Source: Petralouisia muris (GTDB lineage: Bacteria > Bacillota > Clostridia > Lachnospirales > Lachnospiraceae). Taken from it: a stretch of DNA of 64,000 nucleotides. Of the stretch, positions 60,257-64,000 are shown one piece after another; within the stretch, counting starts at the first letter, position 1; the number at the start of each line of letters is the position of its first letter. The position numbers and the translations under genes were made by a program. The notes below the pieces were generated by a model that was not told the DNA's origin, did not search any database, and saw only the letters and a list, made by a program, of their open reading frames with translations. The DNA lies in assembly GCF_004793545.1 (NCBI RefSeq), contig NZ_SRYA01000015.1, positions 37,476-101,475 on the forward strand, in the 5' to 3' direction.

Positions 60257-62228
60257 AGTTGGATTTGTGGGAAATCCCAATTGCGGGAAGACCACGTTGT
60301 TTAATGCATATACCGGAGCCAATCTGAAGGTGGCAAATTGGCCCGGGGTGACTGTGGAAAAGGTGGAAGGGGAGACCAGTTATAAGGGGCAGAAGCTGAA
60401 ATTGATTGATTTGCCGGGGATTTACAGCCTGACTTCTTATTCCATCGAAGAGAAGGTTTCCAGACGGTGCATTATGGAAAATGAAGTGGATGTGATTATA
60501 AATGTGGCAGACGCTTCTGCACTGGAGCGGAACCTGTATCTGACCCTGCAGTTACTGGAGCTGGGAAAGCCAGTAATCCTGGCTCTGAACATGATGGATA
60601 TTGTAGAAGAGAGGGGCATGGAAATTGACCTTCACCGTCTGCCGGAACTTTTGGGTGATATCCCGGTGGTGCCTGTTTCCGCAAGGAAGAGAAGCGGGCT
60701 GGATGTGCTGCTGCATGCAGTGGTGCATCACTATGAGGAAAAACACCGGCCAGAGATCATCACCTATCAGAAGGAAATCGAAGAAAAAATCCGTCTGCTG
60801 GAGCAGGAACTGGAACAACAATATCACATTTCGGAAAATTCCCGCTGGTATGCCTTGAAACTGCTGGAACAGGATCAGGAAATTACAGAGCTGTATCCGC
60901 TGGATTTGCCAAAGGCATTAGATCGGAGTTATGAAAAAGACATTATCAATCAGAAGTATGATTACATAGAAGAAGCCTTGGAAGATACCCTATTTTATAA
61001 ATCAGAGAAAGCCGCATTTACCGATCGGGTGGATGAAATACTAACCCACCCGATTTGGGGCATGCCGATTTTCTTTGGGATTATGGCAGTGGTTTTCTTT
61101 CTGACATTTTTCGTGGGAGATGGGTTAAAAGGCGGCTTTGAGGTGGTTTTGGAAACTATTTCCAGCGGAGTTTTGCATATGCTTGAGCGTATGCATGTGG
61201 CGGAATGGATGATTTCTCTGGTGGTGGACGGAATCCTGGCAGGCGTAGGGGGAATCCTGACGTTTCTTCCCAACATTTTTATTCTGTTTCTGGCGCTTGC
61301 TGTTTTAGAGGACAGCGGTTATATGGCAAGGGTGGCCTATGTGATGGATGGACTGATGGGACATCTGGGCTTGTCCGGCAAGGCGTTTCTGCCTATGGTT
61401 CTTGGATTTGGCTGTACGGTACCTGCCATTATGGCAGCAAGGACATTGGAAAAAGAATCCGACCGAAGGCGCACCATACTGATTACGCCGTTTATGTCCT
61501 GTTCCGCAAGGCTTCCCATTTATGTGCTGTTTGCAGATATGTTTTTTGAAAAATACGCCATGTTTGCAGCGCTTTCTATGTATTTTATCGGAATGGCGGT
61601 GGCAATTATCGCGGCGCTTTTGATTCATCGTGTGGAAACCCACCGGTCCCATCATACGCTGCTGATTGAACTGCCGGAATATAAAACTCCCAATGCCAGA
61701 ACCATTGCTATTTATGTCTGGGAAAAAGTGAAGGGCTATCTGACCAAGGCGGGAACTACGATTTTTATTGCCTCCATAATTATCTGGTTTCTATTGAACT
61801 TCGGCGTTCATGGAATGGTAACGGAGGTTTCCGAAAGTTTTGGGGCGGTTTTGGGGCAGTGGATGGAACCTATCCTTGCTCCGGCAGGACTGGGCATGTG
61901 GCAGATTGGCGTGGCTCTGATTTCCGGTATTTCTGCGAAAGAAGTAGTAGTCAGCAGCTTCTGCGTGCTGTTTGGCGTCAGCAATGTGAATTCCGCAGCC
62001 GGGATGACAGCATTGACCGGGCAGTTGGCGGAAGTTGGCTTCGGGCCTTTGAACGCCTATTGCATGATGCTGTTCTGCCTGCTTTACGTACCCTGTGCAG
62101 CAACCATCGGAACCATTAAGAAAGAAACAGGTTCGATGAAATTCACATTGAAGATGCTGGCGTTTCAGATGGTTCTTGCATGGCTTGTCTCGGTTCTTGT
62201 GTATCAGGCCGGAAGTATGTTTCTATAG
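60243..62228 (+). CDS. feoB: Ferrous iron transporter FeoB
   Basis: 661-aa membrane Fe2+ importer. N-terminal G domain: VGNPNCGKTTLFNAYTG (G1), KLIDLPGIYSL (G3), LNMMDI (G4, NxxD form); a helical GDI-like linker; then about 8-10 membrane helices with two Gate motifs (GFGCTVPAIMAARTLE and the C-terminal VPCAATIGTIKKE). Starts at ATG 60243 after AGGAGG at 9 nt; a longer frame back to 60198 overlaps feoA and is unlikely. Confidence 0.96.
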   Translation: MDIIRVGFVGNPNCGKTTLFNAYTGANLKVANWPGVTVEKVEGETSYKGQKLKLIDLPGIYSLTSYSIEEKVSRRCIMENEVDVIINVADASALERNLYLTLQLLELGKPVILALNMMDIVEERGMEIDLHRLPELLGDIPVVPVSARKRSGLDVLLHAVVHHYEEKHRPEIITYQKEIEEKIRLLEQELEQQYHISENSRWYALKLLEQDQEITELYPLDLPKALDRSYEKDIINQKYDYIEEALEDTLFYKSEKAAFTDRVDEILTHPIWGMPIFFGIMAVVFFLTFFVGDGLKGGFEVVLETISSGVLHMLERMHVAEWMISLVVDGILAGVGGILTFLPNIFILFLALAVLEDSGYMARVAYVMDGLMGHLGLSGKAFLPMVLGFGCTVPAIMAARTLEKESDRRRTILITPFMSCSARLPIYVLFADMFFEKYAMFAALSMYFIGMAVAIIAALLIHRVETHRSHHTLLIELPEYKTPNARTIAIYVWEKVKGYLTKAGTTIFIASIIIWFLLNFGVHGMVTEVSESFGAVLGQWMEPILAPAGLGMWQIGVALISGISAKEVVVSSFCVLFGVSNVNSAAGMTALTGQLAEVGFGPLNAYCMMLFCLLYVPCAATIGTIKKETGSMKFTLKMLAFQMVLAWLVSVLVYQAGSMFL

Positions 62229-62250
62229 ATTGGGGATCGGATCGTTTTAT

Positions 62251-62288
62251 GCAGGAGGGCTTCAAAGTTCAGCCTTCCTGCTTTTTTT
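62251..62288 (+). terminator. Terminator of feoAB
   Basis: GCAGGAGGGCT / AGCCTTCCTGC, 11-bp stem with one G-U, 9-nt loop, then at least seven T. Confidence 0.9.
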
Positions 62289-62355
62289 CATAAATCACGG
62301 ATAACCACGGAAGAGTAACTGGAAAGTATTTTCTGAAAAACAAGGGAAAATACTC

Positions 62356-62392
62356 TTGCAGAGCAGACGCTTGGATGTTAAACTATTAACAA
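62356..62392 (+). promoter_or_regulatory. Hydrogenase promoter with Rex-type operator
   Basis: TTGCAG (62356-62361), 17 nt, TAAACT (62379-62384). The 18-nt element ATGTTAA-ACTA-TTAACAA (62375-62392) matches the clostridial Rex site TTGTTAANNNNTTAACAA at all but the first base and covers the -10. Rex, a repressor relieved by high NADH/NAD+, is known to control hydrogenase and fermentation genes in clostridia. Confidence 0.65.
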
Positions 62393-62415
62393 ACTAAAAA
62401 GAGAGGTAAAATACG

Positions 62416-63864
62416 ATGAATGCTGATGGAAATGTAATTAGAATCAAACATGATGTACTTTACGAAGTGGCAAAACTGGCATTTGCCGGAGAACTGGACG
62501 CCAAAAGAGATCACATTGCACTGGAATTAATTCCGGGACCTACGCCGAAGTTCCGCTGCTGTATCTACAAAGAGCGTGAGATTATCCGCCAGAGAGTCCG
62601 TCTGGCAGAGGGCAAGGCTCCAGGGCCTGTAGATGACGGGAATATTATTCAGGTTATCAGCTCTGCCTGCGAAGACTGTCCGATTTCCAGCTACACAGTC
62701 ACAGAGAACTGCCAGAACTGTATTGGAAAGGCATGTATCAATGCCTGCAAATTCGGCGCCATTGAAATGGGCAGAGATCGTTCCCATATTGACGCCTCCA
62801 AATGCAAAGAGTGCGGAAAATGTGCACAGGCCTGTCCTTACAATGCCATTGCCCACTTAAAACGTCCCTGCAAATTCAGCTGTCCGGTAGACGCGATTAC
62901 ATACGATGAGCATGGAATTTCCATCATCGACAAGCAGAAATGCATCCGCTGCGGGAAGTGCATTCACAGCTGTCCCTTCGGCGCCATCGGCTCTAAGACC
63001 TTTATTGTAGATGTGGTGGAAGCGCTGAAATCCGGAAAAAAAGTATATGCAATGGCGGCGCCGGCAACGGAAGGCCAGTTTGGCGCAGACATCACGACTG
63101 CAAGCTGGAAAAAGGCCATGAAAGAACTGGGATTTGAGGATTTCTATGATGTGGGATTGGGCGGAGATATGACAGCCGCTTACGAAGCCGAGGAGTGGGC
63201 GGAAGCATATGGAGAAGGAAAGAAGAAAGTAACCTCCTGCTGTCCGGCGTTTGTAAATATGGTGCGTCTCCATTATCCTCAATTGGCTGACTGCGTATCT
63301 ACCACAGTTTCCCCTATGTGTGCAGTTTCCCGGCTGATTAAGGCACAGGACCCGGAGGCAGTTACAGTATTTATCGGACCCTGCCTTGCTAAGAAATCCG
63401 AAGTGGTGGATCAGAAGATTCCGGGAAATGCAGATTATGTACTGACCTACAGTGAAATCCGTGCGATTATGAAAGCAAAGAACGTTACGTTACAGCCCTG
63501 TGAAAATGATGACCAGATTTCTTCTGTTTACGGCAAACGGTTTGCGAATTCCGGCGGAGTTACCGGAGCTGTACTTCAGAGCCTGAAGGAATCCGGCCAT
63601 GAGATAGATGCAAAAGTCTATAAAGCAAACGGCGCGGCTGAGTGTAAGAAAGCGCTGCTTCTATTAAGAGCCGCAAAACTGCCGGAAGATTTTGTGGAAG
63701 GCATGATTTGCGACGGCGGCTGCGTTGGCGGGCCAAGTGCGTTCAATGATCAGATTTCTTCTAAGAAGAATAGAGATACTTTAATTTCACAGGCAGACGG
63801 CCGTGGAATTCATGAGAATTTAAATCATTATGATATGGACAGTTTTTCCATGCATCGGGAATAA
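62416..63864 (+). CDS. [FeFe] hydrogenase, group B-like monomeric ferredoxin type
   Basis: 482 aa. An N-terminal domain with a conserved Cys set (CEDCPISS) and two ferredoxin-like [4Fe-4S] motifs (CKECGKCAQACP; CIRCGKCIHSCP), then the H-cluster domain: L1 T273-S-C-C-P, L2 G321-P-C-L-A-K-K, L3 C432-DGG-C436-VGG. L1 lacks the Trp of group A (TSCCPAF) and L3 ends GGP, as in group B. It would make H2 from reduced ferredoxin during fermentation. No maturase genes lie in the window. Own promoter and terminator. Confidence 0.9.
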   Translation: MNADGNVIRIKHDVLYEVAKLAFAGELDAKRDHIALELIPGPTPKFRCCIYKEREIIRQRVRLAEGKAPGPVDDGNIIQVISSACEDCPISSYTVTENCQNCIGKACINACKFGAIEMGRDRSHIDASKCKECGKCAQACPYNAIAHLKRPCKFSCPVDAITYDEHGISIIDKQKCIRCGKCIHSCPFGAIGSKTFIVDVVEALKSGKKVYAMAAPATEGQFGADITTASWKKAMKELGFEDFYDVGLGGDMTAAYEAEEWAEAYGEGKKKVTSCCPAFVNMVRLHYPQLADCVSTTVSPMCAVSRLIKAQDPEAVTVFIGPCLAKKSEVVDQKIPGNADYVLTYSEIRAIMKAKNVTLQPCENDDQISSVYGKRFANSGGVTGAVLQSLKESGHEIDAKVYKANGAAECKKALLLLRAAKLPEDFVEGMICDGGCVGGPSAFNDQISSKKNRDTLISQADGRGIHENLNHYDMDSFSMHRE

Positions 63865-63908
63865 CAGTATTCGTTCCTTTGCTGGATAAGAACAGAAAAC
63901 AGAAGGCG

Positions 63909-63945
63909 CAGAGCCTGTGGTTTCATCCACAGGCTCTGTTTTTTT
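63909..63945 (+). terminator. Terminator of the hydrogenase gene
   Basis: CAGAGCCTGTGG / CCACAGGCTCTG, 12-bp perfect stem, 6-nt loop, then T7. The remaining 55 bases to the window end show no gene. Confidence 0.92.
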
Positions 63946-64000
63946 CTTTATAGGAAATTGCGATTTTTGAGGAGAGAAAAAGAACAAGAGTTTACCGAAC

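Overview
The window reads as chromosome of a low-to-mid GC, spore-forming, anaerobic Firmicute, most likely a gut Lachnospiraceae (Clostridia). This rests on strong AGGAGG ribosome-binding sites, spoIIGA/sigE/sigG, CotF-type coat proteins, an [FeFe] hydrogenase behind a Rex-type operator, a Feo system behind a Fur-type box, a raffinose-family sugar locus, and the rimP-nusA-rnpM-ylxQ-infB-rbfA-nrnA-truB-ribF order typical of Firmicutes. No phage, insertion sequence or CRISPR array was seen.

Layout. 1-8.6 kb: end of a division/cell-wall cluster (two class B PBPs, mraY, murD, ftsW, divIB, ftsZ). 8.9-10.8 kb: transglutaminase-like protein plus an AraC/GyrI regulator. 11.0-15.1 kb: spoIIGA-sigE, an MBL/beta-CASP protein, and sigG inverted relative to sigE. 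15.3-19.9 kb: a coiled-coil hypothetical protein with a coupled small ORF, an AraC regulator, a DapF-family protein with both catalytic cysteines changed to serine, and argS. 19.9-28.6 kb: LacI regulator, sugar ABC importer, amylosucrase-like GH13 and alpha-galactosidase GH36, together a plausible raffinose/sucrose uptake and breakdown locus. 28.8-33.4 kb: heptad-repeat protein, MATE exporter, membrane XRE regulator, Uma2 protein and small coat-like proteins. 33.6-39.8 kb: an unusual dlt-like operon (J-domain protein, DltA-like ligase, PLP decarboxylase, carrier protein, MBOAT, SGNH/DltD-like protein). 39.9-45.9 kb: prmA, rsmE, cysteine desulfurase, thiI, a Crh-like HPr, mtaB. 46-47.8 kb: Na+-symporter and tRNA-Glu(CTC). 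48-56.8 kb: the nusA-infB operon. 56.8-63.9 kb: Na/Pi transporter, NlpC/P60 hydrolase, feoAB, [FeFe] hydrogenase.

The strongest candidates for something undescribed are: (1) the dlt-like operon, where a decarboxylase resembling carrier-protein-dependent enzymes sits between the adenylation protein and its carrier, and a key D-Ala pocket residue of DltA is changed, suggesting that a decarboxylated aminoacyl group rather than D-alanine is placed on the cell surface; (2) a tandem, GGA-rich hairpin motif present twice at each of two loci, whose stems covary and so look like a real structured RNA; (3) the Ser/Ser DapF homologue.

All assignments come from reading motifs, lengths, gene order and ribosome-binding sites by eye; no database search was run.
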